Numbered from the stretch's first letter, positions 25,188 through 33,953 are shown. The stretch: 64,000 nucleotides of DNA from G963662985 sp963662985 (GCA_963662985.1 OY760067.1:1922001-1986000); one strand, 5' to 3'. The notes: generated by a model not told the origin, from the letters alone. Numbers and translations: made by a program.

Positions 25188-27265
25188 GCGAGCTCCTCTT
25201 GTGTTTTTGTGATTCGTTGGAGGGTGCGATGAATGAGTTTGAGGAGGGTGCTTTCGGTTTCAAAGCCTTGTTCGTTGCGTTGGGCGATGCCGAGATAGAT
25301 GCGGTGGGTGCAACGGGTGATGAGACCATTGACGAGCTTGGTGAGCGAGTCAGTGGCGTATTGATCTTCGTCGGATTGGGTCCATTCACGGTCGGAGGGC
25401 CAATGACGGCTGATGACCTCGGGGTGGGTGAGGGGTTGATAGAGGCGTTTGTACCAAGATTCGTTGCTGATGTCGAGCCAGAATTGATAGGCGACGGGTT
25501 TGTTGCGGAGGAGATAGGTGAAGGCGGGGGAGAGGAGCACGGCTTGTTCTTCTTCATCTTGCCAACTGCGGATGTATTGGGCAGAGATGACCCCTTCTTG
25601 GACCATGGTGATGTATTCTTTGTTGATGTCGATGGTTTGGTCGGGTTGGTGGATGAAGATGGTGCGGAATTTTTTGACGGATTCGATGATGTTGGCAGTG
25701 ACGACGCCGGCATTAAAATCTTGATGGAATTTGAAGCCTTTTTGGGAGATGAGTTCTCCGAATAGACGGCTGTAGAATACGTCGAGGGGCTGGGATGCCT
25801 CTGCTTGGTAAGCGGTGAGCCAGGTGGTGACTTTGGTATAGCGCTCGCCGATGATGTCGGTGATGCGAATTTGATCGGCTTGGGGCATGTTTTCAAAGAG
25901 GGCGAGTTGATTGGTTTCTAGGTCAAAGTTTTTGGCGATGAGATGGGCGCGTGTGGGATCGAGCTGATCGATGATTTGATGCATGGTGGTGGTGATGTCA
26001 CGCTGGGTGGGATGAAGACCCCATTGGGGATGGGCGAGCAAGGAGAGGGTGAGCAGGCTGCGGATGATGGATTCATCTTGTAGGGAGCGAGAGGGGCGAT
26101 GGGTTTTTGTGGGGATGTGATGCAGTTTGAGCTGCTCTTCAATGGTGAAGCGGAGAGAATCGGAAAGGAAGGGGACGAGGATGACGATTTCTGCGGGGGG
26201 AATGCCTTGTTCGATTAGGTCGTTGACTTCATCTGTGCACCATTGCAACATTTGCGGATAGAGGGGGGCGCTTTCAAAACGAATGTGCTCTTGCCGTTCT
26301 TCTAAGGAAAGTTTTTGTGGGGCGAGATCATATTCTTTTTTGGTGATGACGGTTTGAAGCTCTTTTTGGAAGACGTTGAGAGAGCGGGGTTTTGTGGCGG
26401 GATCGGTTTGGGTGTGGATGGTTTGGGTGCAGTTTTGGGTGACGAGGGAGATGCTTTGGGGGTCTGCACCAAGGAATTTGCGATAACCTCCGTCGGTGTC
26501 TTCGATGACGAGGGCGCTGTCGGTATATTGGAGCCATTCGCCAGTGATTTTGTGGGTGATGTAGGTGTCTTCTTCGATGTTTTCAAGGAGGAGATGGCGA
26601 TATTGTTGGGTGAGATAGGTGTGGCAATGGGTGTTGGGCTGCCAGAGATATTTGTTGAAGAGCTCGACTTGAAGTGAATAGTCGAGGAGGTTGTGTTGGT
26701 AACAAAATTCTCGAAAGTCGTTGGCGGCGATTTGAGTGTCTTTGAAGACGCGTTTGATTTCACTGTTGTTGAGGGCGACGGGGGAGAGTTTTTGTTCAAT
26801 GTCGGTGTGGGGAAAATCAAACAAGGCGGCTTTGTTGAGATTGTCGAGAATTTGACTGTAGATACGGTTTTTATCGAGGGTGAGGTTAGAAAACATTTGT
26901 TTATCTAACATTGGTTTAACGATAAGAGACATGTAATATTGAGCGGTCTCGGTGGTGAGAAAGGTGGGGGGAGACATAGGATTTTTGAAGCCAGCTTGGT
27001 CTGCAAGATCAGTCCAAAAAAGATTGACCATACGTTTGGCAAGCCCCCCGATGGTGATGATCGGAATTTCTGCAAGTGGTTGGGCACTGGCTTGAATGGC
27101 AGTTTGATAGGCTTCACCGAGGGTGCGTTGGGGAACGATGATGAGGATTTGATGGGTGGGGACGGTTTGGATTTTTTCTAAGAGCCATTGGACGGCTTGG
27201 GTTGTTTTGCCAGTTTGTGCATTCCCGCTTAGTAATAGATTGTTGTCTTTGGTTGGCTTTTGCAT
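25184..27265 (-). CDS. AddB/RecC-like helicase-related protein, probable helicase-dead scaffold
   Basis: About 693 residues. The N-terminus has a Walker A loop GNAQTGKTT (residues 14-22) and a motif-Ia-like IIVPQRTLGEAY, and a later segment (EIVILVPFLSDSLRFTIEEQL) resembles helicase domain 2B. A motif-II-like stretch reads VIEDTDGG rather than DEAQD. The motif VI position (ITRCTHRIYLGIAQRNEQGFE) lacks the usual YVGITRA pattern. This mix of a kept P-loop and lost helicase motifs is typical of AddB-type partners. It is the first gene of the repair operon and overlaps the helicase by 4 bases. The ATG at 27265 has GGAG 7 bases upstream; an ATG at 27295 would be leaderless from the -10 element at 27302-27307. 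Confidence 0.65.
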   Translation of the reverse strand: MQKPTKDNNLLLSGNAQTGKTTQAVQWLLEKIQTVPTHQILIIVPQRTLGEAYQTAIQASAQPLAEIPIITIGGLAKRMVNLFWTDLADQAGFKNPMSPPTFLTTETAQYYMSLIVKPMLDKQMFSNLTLDKNRIYSQILDNLNKAALFDFPHTDIEQKLSPVALNNSEIKRVFKDTQIAANDFREFCYQHNLLDYSLQVELFNKYLWQPNTHCHTYLTQQYRHLLLENIEEDTYITHKITGEWLQYTDSALVIEDTDGGYRKFLGADPQSISLVTQNCTQTIHTQTDPATKPRSLNVFQKELQTVITKKEYDLAPQKLSLEERQEHIRFESAPLYPQMLQWCTDEVNDLIEQGIPPAEIVILVPFLSDSLRFTIEEQLKLHHIPTKTHRPSRSLQDESIIRSLLTLSLLAHPQWGLHPTQRDITTTMHQIIDQLDPTRAHLIAKNFDLETNQLALFENMPQADQIRITDIIGERYTKVTTWLTAYQAEASQPLDVFYSRLFGELISQKGFKFHQDFNAGVVTANIIESVKKFRTIFIHQPDQTIDINKEYITMVQEGVISAQYIRSWQDEEEQAVLLSPAFTYLLRNKPVAYQFWLDISNESWYKRLYQPLTHPEVISRHWPSDREWTQSDEDQYATDSLTKLVNGLITRCTHRIYLGIAQRNEQGFETESTLLKLIHRTLQRITKTQEELA

Positions 27266-27301
27266 TCGATTCTCCGAGATGAGTTGGTGCCTCATGAGTA
27301 T

Positions 27302-27307
27302 AGTATA
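27302..27307 (-). promoter_or_regulatory. -10 element (GGTATACT) of the repair operon
   Basis: TATACT preceded by GG on the - strand. Transcription would start near 27295. No convincing -35 is seen. Confidence 0.45.
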
Positions 27308-27388
27308 CCAATTTTTGGTTTGGAAGAGATTAGTTTTGTAGAACAAATTTTTATATTGCAGAGGGAGTTATTAAATTTGATTAACCTC

Positions 27389-27416
27389 TTGATTAAAAAT
27401 TAAATAACGTTATAAT
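27389..27416 (+). promoter_or_regulatory. Promoter of the MFS-ArsR operon
   Basis: TTGATT (27389-27394) and a perfect TATAAT (27411-27416) with 16-base spacing, about 35 bases before the MFS start codon. Confidence 0.7.
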
Positions 27417-27429
27417 AAATGTAACGTTT
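27405..27429 (+). promoter_or_regulatory. Likely operator: two TAACGTT sites flanking the -10 element
   Basis: The palindrome TAACGTTA (27405-27412) and a near copy TAACGTTT (27422-27429) have centres 17 bases apart. They overlap and follow the -10 element. The operon's own ArsR-type protein is the obvious candidate to bind here and repress the operon. Confidence 0.5.
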
Positions 27430-27450
27430 ATAAAATTTGGAGGTTGAGTG

Positions 27451-28698
27451 ATGAACTCAAATTTGATTAAGAAGAATAAAAATTTCCGTTTGCTGGCAAT
27501 TGCGAATACGGTGGCGCGGTTTGGGGACAGTTTGGAGACGATTGCTTTGAGTTGGTTGGTTTATCAATTGACGGGGTCTTTGGCGATGATGGGCGCTTTG
27601 GCTACGGTGAATTTTTTACCGAATTTGATTGTGACCCCTTTTGCGGGGGTTTTGGCGGATCGGGTAAATCGTAAAAATATTACATTGATTGGCAAAATTG
27701 TGCGAGGAACGAATGCTTTGGTGTTGTTCTTTTTGATTTTATTTGATGTGCTCCCGGTGTTTTATTTGTTTGTTTATGCAATTATTAATTCTACTTTTGA
27801 GAGCTTGGGATCGCCTTCTTCAACTGCATGGGCATCGGAATTGTTGGATAAGGAAGATTATACGGCGGGGGCTTCATTGATGACTTCGTTTGCTTCGTTT
27901 GGGGAATTGATTGGGATGGCTTTGGCGGGGGTGATTGTGGCTGGCTTAGGAATTGGGTTTGCGTTTTTGTTTGATGCGATTAACTTTTTTGTGGCAGGGG
28001 CGTTGCTGATGAAAATTAAGTATACGTATGTTAAAAATGAAGAACGAGTTCCTACTGAGAAGAATGAGTTGATGGGGTACTTAAAGGAAATCAAAGAAGG
28101 GGTGAAATATGTGGTGTCACAAAAAGTGTTGTTCATTGCGGTGATGGTGATGTCTTTGTTGAATATGTGTTTTACACCGATGAATGTGCTTTTGCCAGCT
28201 TATGTGGACCAAAACCTGAGTTTGGGTGTGAATGGGATGAGCATGATCTCAGGCTTGTTGTCTGCGGGAGTGATGGTGGGGGGCATTTTGGTGGCTGTGT
28301 TGGTGAAGAAGATTTCACGTCGATGGTTGGTGGTTGCAGGTTATTTTTTGGTGGGGATTTCTTATATGATGTTGGGCTGGATTGGAGAAGTGGATTTGAG
28401 TGTGGTGTGGGCGAGCGTTTTGGTGATGACCAATTCTTTCTTTATGGGATTTGTGATCCCAGCGATTGCAGCTCCTTTGCAAGGATATTTGTTTGAAATT
28501 GTGCCGGATGACAAGAAAGGACGAACTTTTTCAATTTTGAGCATGATGACTTTGGCGATGATTCCGATGACGAGTGCAGTGATTGCGTTCATTGGCGACC
28601 GCGTTCAGGTGACGACTTACTTCTATGTGATGGGTTTCGCAGTAGTTCTTTTGGCAGTATACTTATATTTACAGAAAGATTTTAAGGAATTTAAATAG
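27451..28698 (+). CDS. Major facilitator superfamily transporter
   Basis: A membrane protein of about 415 residues with some 12 hydrophobic helices, in the MFS_3/enterobactin-exporter-like group. The loop between helices 2 and 3 carries the family motif GVLADRVNRKNITLIGK, and a matching motif lies in the second half (KKGRTFSIL). Such proteins usually export drugs, siderophores or other small molecules by proton antiport; the substrate is unknown. The ATG at 27451 is preferred because GGAGG is 7 bases upstream; a GTG at 27448 is also in frame. The next gene encodes a regulator, which fits a self-regulated efflux unit. Confidence 0.85.
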   Translation: MNSNLIKKNKNFRLLAIANTVARFGDSLETIALSWLVYQLTGSLAMMGALATVNFLPNLIVTPFAGVLADRVNRKNITLIGKIVRGTNALVLFFLILFDVLPVFYLFVYAIINSTFESLGSPSSTAWASELLDKEDYTAGASLMTSFASFGELIGMALAGVIVAGLGIGFAFLFDAINFFVAGALLMKIKYTYVKNEERVPTEKNELMGYLKEIKEGVKYVVSQKVLFIAVMVMSLLNMCFTPMNVLLPAYVDQNLSLGVNGMSMISGLLSAGVMVGGILVAVLVKKISRRWLVVAGYFLVGISYMMLGWIGEVDLSVVWASVLVMTNSFFMGFVIPAIAAPLQGYLFEIVPDDKKGRTFSILSMMTLAMIPMTSAVIAFIGDRVQVTTYFYVMGFAVVLLAVYLYLQKDFKEFK

Positions 28699-28713
28699 TG
28701 TAAAAGGATTTTT

Positions 28714-29289
28714 ATGGCATTGTTTGTGATTCACACAGAAGAAGAATTTAAGGTGGTGGGGGATCCATTCCGAATGAAGATTATTCATACGATGAGTGAG
28801 ATGCCAGACCAAATGGCAACATCGAAACAGATTGCGGATGTGATGGGTGAAAACTCTTCTAAAGTGACTTATCATTTGAAGATGTTGCTGAAGATCGGTG
28901 TGATCGAGTTGGATCATATTGAAGTGGTGAATGGGATTAATGCAAAATTTTATAAATTGTTGTATGACTCGTTTGATACGCAATTTGATGTGGCGACCGG
29001 ACTAGATATAGAGGTTTTTCATCAAAGTTATATGGGATTGTTCTCTGGTGCGGTGAATACATTTTTGGATGAGTTAAAAAAGCTGAAATTTGAACCTGAT
29101 AAAAAATATCAGGGAACAATGTCCTATGAAAAGGTTTGGTTGACAAAAGAAGAATTTAATACGATTAATAAATACCTTTATGATGTGATTGAATCTCATA
29201 AAAAGAAGCAGGATTCTGCTGAGGGGGACTTGAAACAATTTTTGTTTTTTGCTTCAATCATGCAAATGAATGAGGAAGATGAGATATAA
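28714..29289 (+). CDS. ArsR-family winged-helix transcriptional regulator
   Basis: A 191-residue regulator. The N-terminal 90 residues form an ArsR-type winged helix: EEEFKVVGDPFRMKIIHTM, then the recognition helix ENSSKVTYHLKMLLKIGVIEL and a wing. The C-terminal 100 residues are helical and probably bind a ligand or form the dimer. No metal-binding CxC motif is present, so this is not a classical metal sensor. It lies 15 bases after the MFS gene and is followed by a terminator, so it most likely controls its own operon through the TAACGTTA sites upstream. Confidence 0.82.
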   Translation: MALFVIHTEEEFKVVGDPFRMKIIHTMSEMPDQMATSKQIADVMGENSSKVTYHLKMLLKIGVIELDHIEVVNGINAKFYKLLYDSFDTQFDVATGLDIEVFHQSYMGLFSGAVNTFLDELKKLKFEPDKKYQGTMSYEKVWLTKEEFNTINKYLYDVIESHKKKQDSAEGDLKQFLFFASIMQMNEEDEI

Positions 29290-29296
29290 TGGATAA

Positions 29297-29321
29297 AGAC
29301 TGGATTTGATTCCAGTTTTTT
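29297..29321 (+). terminator. Rho-independent terminator after the ArsR-type gene
   Basis: A stem of up to 10 bp (29295-29304 with 29311-29320, one G-T pair) around a TTTGAT loop, with T residues after it. It separates the efflux operon from the PfkB-parAB operon. Confidence 0.7.
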
Positions 29322-29346
29322 ATTATATTTTATAGGAGCCGGACGA

Positions 29347-30207
29347 TTGGGTACGTTTAAGAATATCGATTATTTGGTGGTGGGGCACTTGACTGTGGAT
29401 CTTTTGCCACCCGATGAAAATGGAATTCAAAAAAAGATCTTGGGGGGCACTGCTGCTTATGCGGCGTTGACGGCAAAAGCGATGGGGTATCAGGTGGGGA
29501 TCGTCTCTGGTTGGGGGGGAGAAATTCCGTTGGATGTGTTGGATGGGATTGAATTGTGTTTGATTAAAAATGAAGCCAGCACGACGTTTGAGAATATCTA
29601 TGAAAATGGAAAACGGAAACAATTTGTGCATGCAGTGGCAAAGCCTATCACAGCAGCGGATATCCCTGCGTTATGGTTGGATGCGTTGTTGGTTCATTTT
29701 GCGCCGATTGCAAATGAGGTTGATTTAGAATTGGTGAATTCTTTTTTGGATTGTGACCTTTTTTTGACACCACAGGGTTTTTTGCGAGAATGGGATGAAA
29801 ATGGATTGGTGAAAGCCAAGTTTTGGGCGGATGAAGAGATTTTGGATGTGATGAATGCAGTGGTTTTGAGTGTGGAGGACTTGGGGAGAGATCAGATGGC
29901 GATTGAATCATTGGTTAAGAATTGTGCATTGGGCGTGGTTACTTATGGAAAAAATGGGGTAGTCGTTTATAATAATGATAAAGAAATCTCATATGCTACG
30001 GATTCGATTGATGAAGTGGATCCGACAGGAGCAGGAGATATTTTTGCTGCTAGTTTTTTCTGTTGTTTATTTGAAGAAACTCCATTAGAAAAATCCATTA
30101 AGGTTGCACAGAAAATAGCTGGTGCTTCTGTTAGAAAAGTCGGTATGGACAGTATTCTATCGGAAGATGAAATTTTGGATATACTGGACGAGGTAGAAAA
30201 TGACTAA
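29347..30207 (+). CDS. PfkB-family carbohydrate/nucleoside kinase
   Basis: A 286-residue cytoplasmic kinase of the ribokinase/PfkB family, which phosphorylates sugars or nucleosides with ATP. The N-terminus has VVGHLTVDLLPP and the GGTAAYAALTAKAMG substrate-binding motif. The C-terminal signature DPTGAGDIFAASF near residue 223 holds the catalytic Asp and the anion hole. The protein is short for the family and the lid region is reduced. The start is TTG with GGAG 8 bases upstream. The last 8 bases overlap parA, so it is co-translated with a chromosome-segregation gene, an unexpected partner. The substrate cannot be told. Confidence 0.85.
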   Translation: MGTFKNIDYLVVGHLTVDLLPPDENGIQKKILGGTAAYAALTAKAMGYQVGIVSGWGGEIPLDVLDGIELCLIKNEASTTFENIYENGKRKQFVHAVAKPITAADIPALWLDALLVHFAPIANEVDLELVNSFLDCDLFLTPQGFLREWDENGLVKAKFWADEEILDVMNAVVLSVEDLGRDQMAIESLVKNCALGVVTYGKNGVVVYNNDKEISYATDSIDEVDPTGAGDIFAASFFCCLFEETPLEKSIKVAQKIAGASVRKVGMDSILSEDEILDILDEVEND

Positions 30208-31000
30208 AATTTATACAATTGTGAATCAAAAAGGCGGCGTTGGCAAAACCACTACGACGATAAATTTGGGTGCTTATTTGGCGCATTTTGGGCAACGGGT
30301 GCTTTTGGTGGACATTGATTCGCAAGCGAATACTACTTCTTGTTTGGGTATTGATAAAAATGGAGTGCGCAGTGGTAGTTATGAAGCGATGGTGGCGCAA
30401 AAGGATATTAGCGAAAGTATTTTGCATAATCCACGTTTGAAATTGTCGATTTTACCGGCTTCTCCGGCGTTGGCTGGGGCTGAGGTTGAATTGGTGAATG
30501 AATTGGCACGGGAACAACGTTTGCGAAATTCATTGGTTACTGTGGCAGATCGTTATGATTATATTTTGATTGATTGCCCGCCTTCTTTGGGACTGCTTAC
30601 TTTAAATGGTATGGTGGCGGCAAAAGATGGATTGATTATTCCGGTGCAATGTGAATATTTGGCATTGGAAGGGTTGAGCAGTTTGATTGAGACGATCAAT
30701 CGAGTGCAAAAAGCTGTGTTCCCCGGATTAATGGTACGCGGGGTGGTGATGACGATGTTTGATAATCGGACCAATTTGTCTCGTGATGTGGTGGAAGAGG
30801 TTAGTAAACATTTCCCATCACAAATTATGAATAGTGTGATTCCGCGCTCGGTGCGTTTGGCAGAGGCTCCTTCTTATGGATTGCCTATTTTGGCATATTA
30901 TCCAAATTCTCCAGGGGCAAAAGCTTATGAAGAATTGGCTAAAGAAATGATGCTTGGCGATGGAATTAAGATCCGCCCTACGGAGGAACAAAATGGCTAA
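30200..31000 (+). CDS. parA: Chromosome partitioning ATPase ParA (Soj)
   Basis: A 266-residue deviant Walker ATPase. The P-loop is NQKGGVGKTTTTINLG near residue 10 with the signature Lys, Walker A' is LLVDIDSQAN and Walker B is YILIDCPPSLG. It binds DNA without sequence preference and moves ParB-parS complexes. A chromosomal Soj-type protein is suggested by the length and the lack of an N-terminal helix-turn-helix. It overlaps the PfkB gene by 8 bases and parB by 8 bases. Confidence 0.95.
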   Translation: MTKIYTIVNQKGGVGKTTTTINLGAYLAHFGQRVLLVDIDSQANTTSCLGIDKNGVRSGSYEAMVAQKDISESILHNPRLKLSILPASPALAGAEVELVNELAREQRLRNSLVTVADRYDYILIDCPPSLGLLTLNGMVAAKDGLIIPVQCEYLALEGLSSLIETINRVQKAVFPGLMVRGVVMTMFDNRTNLSRDVVEEVSKHFPSQIMNSVIPRSVRLAEAPSYGLPILAYYPNSPGAKAYEELAKEMMLGDGIKIRPTEEQNG

Positions 31001-31871
31001 GAATAGTGGACTTGGAAAAGGGTTAGACGCTTTAATTCGTCCAAATGATGGCGGTTTTAGTTCTGCTGGGGGGGATGCTTCTGGAAAAAAATCTGATGTG
31101 CAACAGGTGGAGGTGGGCAAGATTGTGCCAAACCCACGGCAGCCAAGAAAGATTTTTAAAGAAGACGATTTGAAAGAATTATCTGAGTCGATTAAAGAAC
31201 ATGGGGTGATTCAACCTTTGTTGGTGACCAATGGGGTGATGATTGGTGAATATACGTTGATTGCTGGAGAACGCCGTTTGCAGGCGTCTAAGTTGGCGGG
31301 GTTGGAGACTGTGCCGGTGATTATGCGGCAGACGACGGATCAAGAACTGTTGGAATTGGCGATTATTGAAAATGTGCAACGATCTGATTTGAGCCCGTTG
31401 GAATCTGCGGAGGCTTATCATCAGCTGAGCGAGATTTTTGGCTTGTCTCATGGTGAGATTGCTAAACGAGTGGGGAAGAGCCGTGTGGCGATTACGAATA
31501 CGATTGGGTTGTTGGACTTATCAGAAGAAGTGAAAGAAGCATTATTAGCGGGTGCTATTTCTGAAGGGCATGCAAGAGCTTTGAAAAGCTTGGAAGTTGT
31601 GGATGCGCAAGAAGCAGCATTAGCATCTGTGATTCAGAATAATTTGAATGTGCGACAAACAGAAGAATTAATTCGTAAGTTAAAGGGAAACAAACCTGCG
31701 AGCGTTGCGAAAATAAAGACAGATCCAGAAGTTCAGGAAGTAGAAAGTAAGTTGAGTGAAGCTTTGTCTACGAAAGTGCAATTGAAGCATGGAAAGAAAG
31801 GTGGGTCTATCACGATTCATTATTATTCTGATGAAGAATTAAATACCTTATTGGATTTGCTACTTCAATAA
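30993..31871 (+). CDS. parB: Chromosome partitioning protein ParB (Spo0J)
   Basis: A 292-residue ParB. It opens with the conserved GLGKGLDALI. The CTPase/ParB domain follows with NPRQPRK, ESIKEHGVIQPLLV, and GERRLQASKLAG near residue 95 (the GERRxRA nucleotide-binding box). Then come the helix-turn-helix (SHGEIAKRVGKSRVAITNTIGLL) and a C-terminal dimer region. It loads on parS and spreads as a CTP-dependent clamp. GGAGG lies 6 bases before the ATG at 30993, which is why the longer frame from 30954 is not used. No consensus parS site was found by eye in the window. Confidence 0.95.
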   Translation: MAKNSGLGKGLDALIRPNDGGFSSAGGDASGKKSDVQQVEVGKIVPNPRQPRKIFKEDDLKELSESIKEHGVIQPLLVTNGVMIGEYTLIAGERRLQASKLAGLETVPVIMRQTTDQELLELAIIENVQRSDLSPLESAEAYHQLSEIFGLSHGEIAKRVGKSRVAITNTIGLLDLSEEVKEALLAGAISEGHARALKSLEVVDAQEAALASVIQNNLNVRQTEELIRKLKGNKPASVAKIKTDPEVQEVESKLSEALSTKVQLKHGKKGGSITIHYYSDEELNTLLDLLLQ

Positions 31872-31891
31872 AGAATGCTTGGAGTTGTTTG

Positions 31892-33490
31892 ATGAAACTT
31901 TTATTTAATGGAAAAATCTATGCAGATGTATTCGATGAGGAAGTTTATCAGGCTATTTTGATTGAAGAGAATCAAGATGGTGTTGCTCGCGTTAAGGAGC
32001 TGTGGGGGAATGATGATATTCCAACTTATATGGAGTTGGATGATGTTGAAAAAATTGATCTAAATGGTAAGACGGTTTTGCCGGGTTTTATCGATTCTCA
32101 TTTACATTTACAGTATTATGCACAGACTTTGGATTGGATTTCTTGCGTTGGATTGAGCAAGGATGAGTGTTTGAAGGCTGTGGCTGAGAAGGCCGCGAAA
32201 GTCGAAGTGGGGGAATGGATTGTGGGGCATGGCTGGCGCCAAGCTACTTGGAAAAATGGGTTTGGAACTTTGGAAGATTTGGATAAGGTTGCACCGGAGA
32301 ATCCGGTGTTTATGACGGATGCTTCTTATCATACAGCTTGGGTGAATAGCAAAGCTTTAGAAATTGCTGGGGTCACTTTAGATACGCCGAATCCTAAAGA
32401 TGGGGTGATTGGAAAAACAGAGGATGGACAATTCTCTGGGATTTTGTTTGAATTTGCATACCAATTGGTGTCGGAGAAAATACCCGCGCCAAGTGAAGAT
32501 GAGATGATTGCGTTATATGACATTGCGCAAGCAGAGCTGTGGAAGTTTGGGATTACTGGTGTGCATGATTTTGATGGACAGGCTGGGTTTGCAGCTTTGC
32601 AGAAGATGCGAGATGATGGCATTTTGCAGTTACGGGTGAATAAGAATTTTCGATATGAATCCTTTGATGAAGTTGTGGCAGCAGGTTTGAAAAGCGGACA
32701 AGGGGATGCTTGGATCCATCATGGGAATGTGAAAGTGTTTATGGATGGGGCTTTAGGGCCCAAAACGGCGGCAATGATGGCGCCTTATGAGGGAACTGAA
32801 GATGAATTTGGCATTTTGATGTATGAAGAAGATGAGCTTTTTGAAATCATGAAAAAATGCGTGGATCATGGATTGGCGATGACAGTGCATGCGATTGGAG
32901 ATAAGGCCAATCATTTGACGTTGAATGCTTTTGAGAAATTGCGTGCTTATGAAGTTGAAAAAGGATATGATTCGACTGCTTTGCGACATCGAATTGAACA
33001 TGTACAATGTTTGTTGCCGGCAGATTTGCCACGCTTGAAAAAGCTTGATTTGATTGCTTCTGTGCAACCTTGCCATTTGTTGTCGGACATTGATTTGGCA
33101 AAGGAAGCTTGGGGAGAGAGAAGTGCTTTTGCGTATGCATATGGAAGACTATCTGATCACAATACTAAATTATGTTTTGGATCGGATGCACCAGTGGAGT
33201 CTCCTGACCCGTTTGCAAGCATTCATGCGGCAGTGAACCGCAAACGACCAGGTGTGGACGAGGAAGCATTTTATCCAGAAAATTGTTTGACGCGAAAACA
33301 ATCTTTGGCAGGCTTTACAAATGGAGCAGCTTTTGCTGGTTATTGGGAAAAAGAGCAGGGCAAGTTGTTGCCAGGCTATTTGGCAGATTTGATTATTTTG
33401 AATGATTTTTGGGGAAGAGATCCTTTGGATTTATATAAGTGCACAGTTGAAGCAACTATGGTGAATGGCAATTGGGTTTGGTCTAAATAA
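31892..33490 (+). CDS. Amidohydrolase family protein (YtcJ-like)
   Basis: A metal-dependent hydrolase of 532 residues in the Amidohydro_3 group. The metal site is visible as PGFIDSHLHLQ near residue 70; later His residues are in VHAIGDKAN and RHRIEHVQ, and FGSDAPVESPDP carries the catalytic Asp near residue 430. The C-terminal ADLIILND is typical of amidohydrolases. YtcJ-like enzymes act on N-acyl or amide bonds with varied substrates, so none is assigned. GGAG lies 7 bases before the ATG at 31892. It follows parB by about 20 bases, while the next gene (ridA) has its own promoter. Confidence 0.85.
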   Translation: MKLLFNGKIYADVFDEEVYQAILIEENQDGVARVKELWGNDDIPTYMELDDVEKIDLNGKTVLPGFIDSHLHLQYYAQTLDWISCVGLSKDECLKAVAEKAAKVEVGEWIVGHGWRQATWKNGFGTLEDLDKVAPENPVFMTDASYHTAWVNSKALEIAGVTLDTPNPKDGVIGKTEDGQFSGILFEFAYQLVSEKIPAPSEDEMIALYDIAQAELWKFGITGVHDFDGQAGFAALQKMRDDGILQLRVNKNFRYESFDEVVAAGLKSGQGDAWIHHGNVKVFMDGALGPKTAAMMAPYEGTEDEFGILMYEEDELFEIMKKCVDHGLAMTVHAIGDKANHLTLNAFEKLRAYEVEKGYDSTALRHRIEHVQCLLPADLPRLKKLDLIASVQPCHLLSDIDLAKEAWGERSAFAYAYGRLSDHNTKLCFGSDAPVESPDPFASIHAAVNRKRPGVDEEAFYPENCLTRKQSLAGFTNGAAFAGYWEKEQGKLLPGYLADLIILNDFWGRDPLDLYKCTVEATMVNGNWVWSK

Positions 33491-33495
33491 GTATT

Positions 33496-33524
33496 TTGAC
33501 CAATAATTAGCTTTCGTTTAGAAT
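33496..33524 (+). promoter_or_regulatory. Promoter of ridA
   Basis: TTGACC (33496-33501) and TAGAAT (33519-33524) with 17-base spacing; transcription would start about 20 bases before the AGGAG-led start. Confidence 0.7.
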
Positions 33525-33553
33525 TAGAAGAGAACAAAATAGGAGTTATGACA

Positions 33554-33934
33554 ATGAAAAAAGAATGTATCATTCCAGCAGGTAGTGCTAAACCGATTGG
33601 TCCCTATTCTCCTGCAGTTCGTGTAGGTGAATTTGTGTTTACATCTGGACAAATTGGGATTACCCCCGAAGGCAAGATGATCGAAGGTGGCGTGGAAGCA
33701 CAAGCAAAACAAGTTTTGGCAAATTTGAAGGCTGTTTTGGAAGCTGCAGGGGCGAGCATTAATTCTGTGATCAAGACGACTATTTTTATGCAAGATATGG
33801 CAGATTATGCTTTGGTGAATGCGGTTTATGGTGAAGTGTTTGGTGAGAACCCGCCAGCACGATCTGCTGTGGCCGTGGCTGCCTTGCCCGCAGGGGCTTT
33901 GGTGGAAATTGAAGCGGTTGCTTTTGTTGCTTAA
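33554..33934 (+). CDS. ridA: RidA family enamine/imine deaminase
   Basis: A 126-residue YjgF/YER057c/UK114 protein, the usual length, forming a trimer. It has PIGPYSPAVRVGEFVFTSGQIGI near the start, the NLKAVLEAAGAS helix, and the signature NPPARSAVAVAALPAGALVEIEAVA, whose Arg (about residue 104) binds the substrate carboxylate. RidA hydrolyses reactive 2-aminoacrylate and related imines from pyridoxal enzymes. The ATG at 33554 is preferred over 33548 because AGGAG is then 8 rather than 2 bases upstream. Confidence 0.93.
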   Translation: MKKECIIPAGSAKPIGPYSPAVRVGEFVFTSGQIGITPEGKMIEGGVEAQAKQVLANLKAVLEAAGASINSVIKTTIFMQDMADYALVNAVYGEVFGENPPARSAVAVAALPAGALVEIEAVAFVA

Positions 33935-33953
33935 TTAAGCTGATTAAAAAACA

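Noticed and set aside
17169..27346. Many long open frames on the + strand opposite sbcC, recJ and the helicase
   Set aside because: They lie opposite clear genes with intact motifs and are explained by the G/T-rich + strand; their proteins are low-complexity Gly/Val/Glu strings with no ribosome sites.
30200..31871. parS sites near parAB
   Set aside because: No 16-base match or near match to the TGTTTCACGTGAAACA consensus was found by eye in the window.
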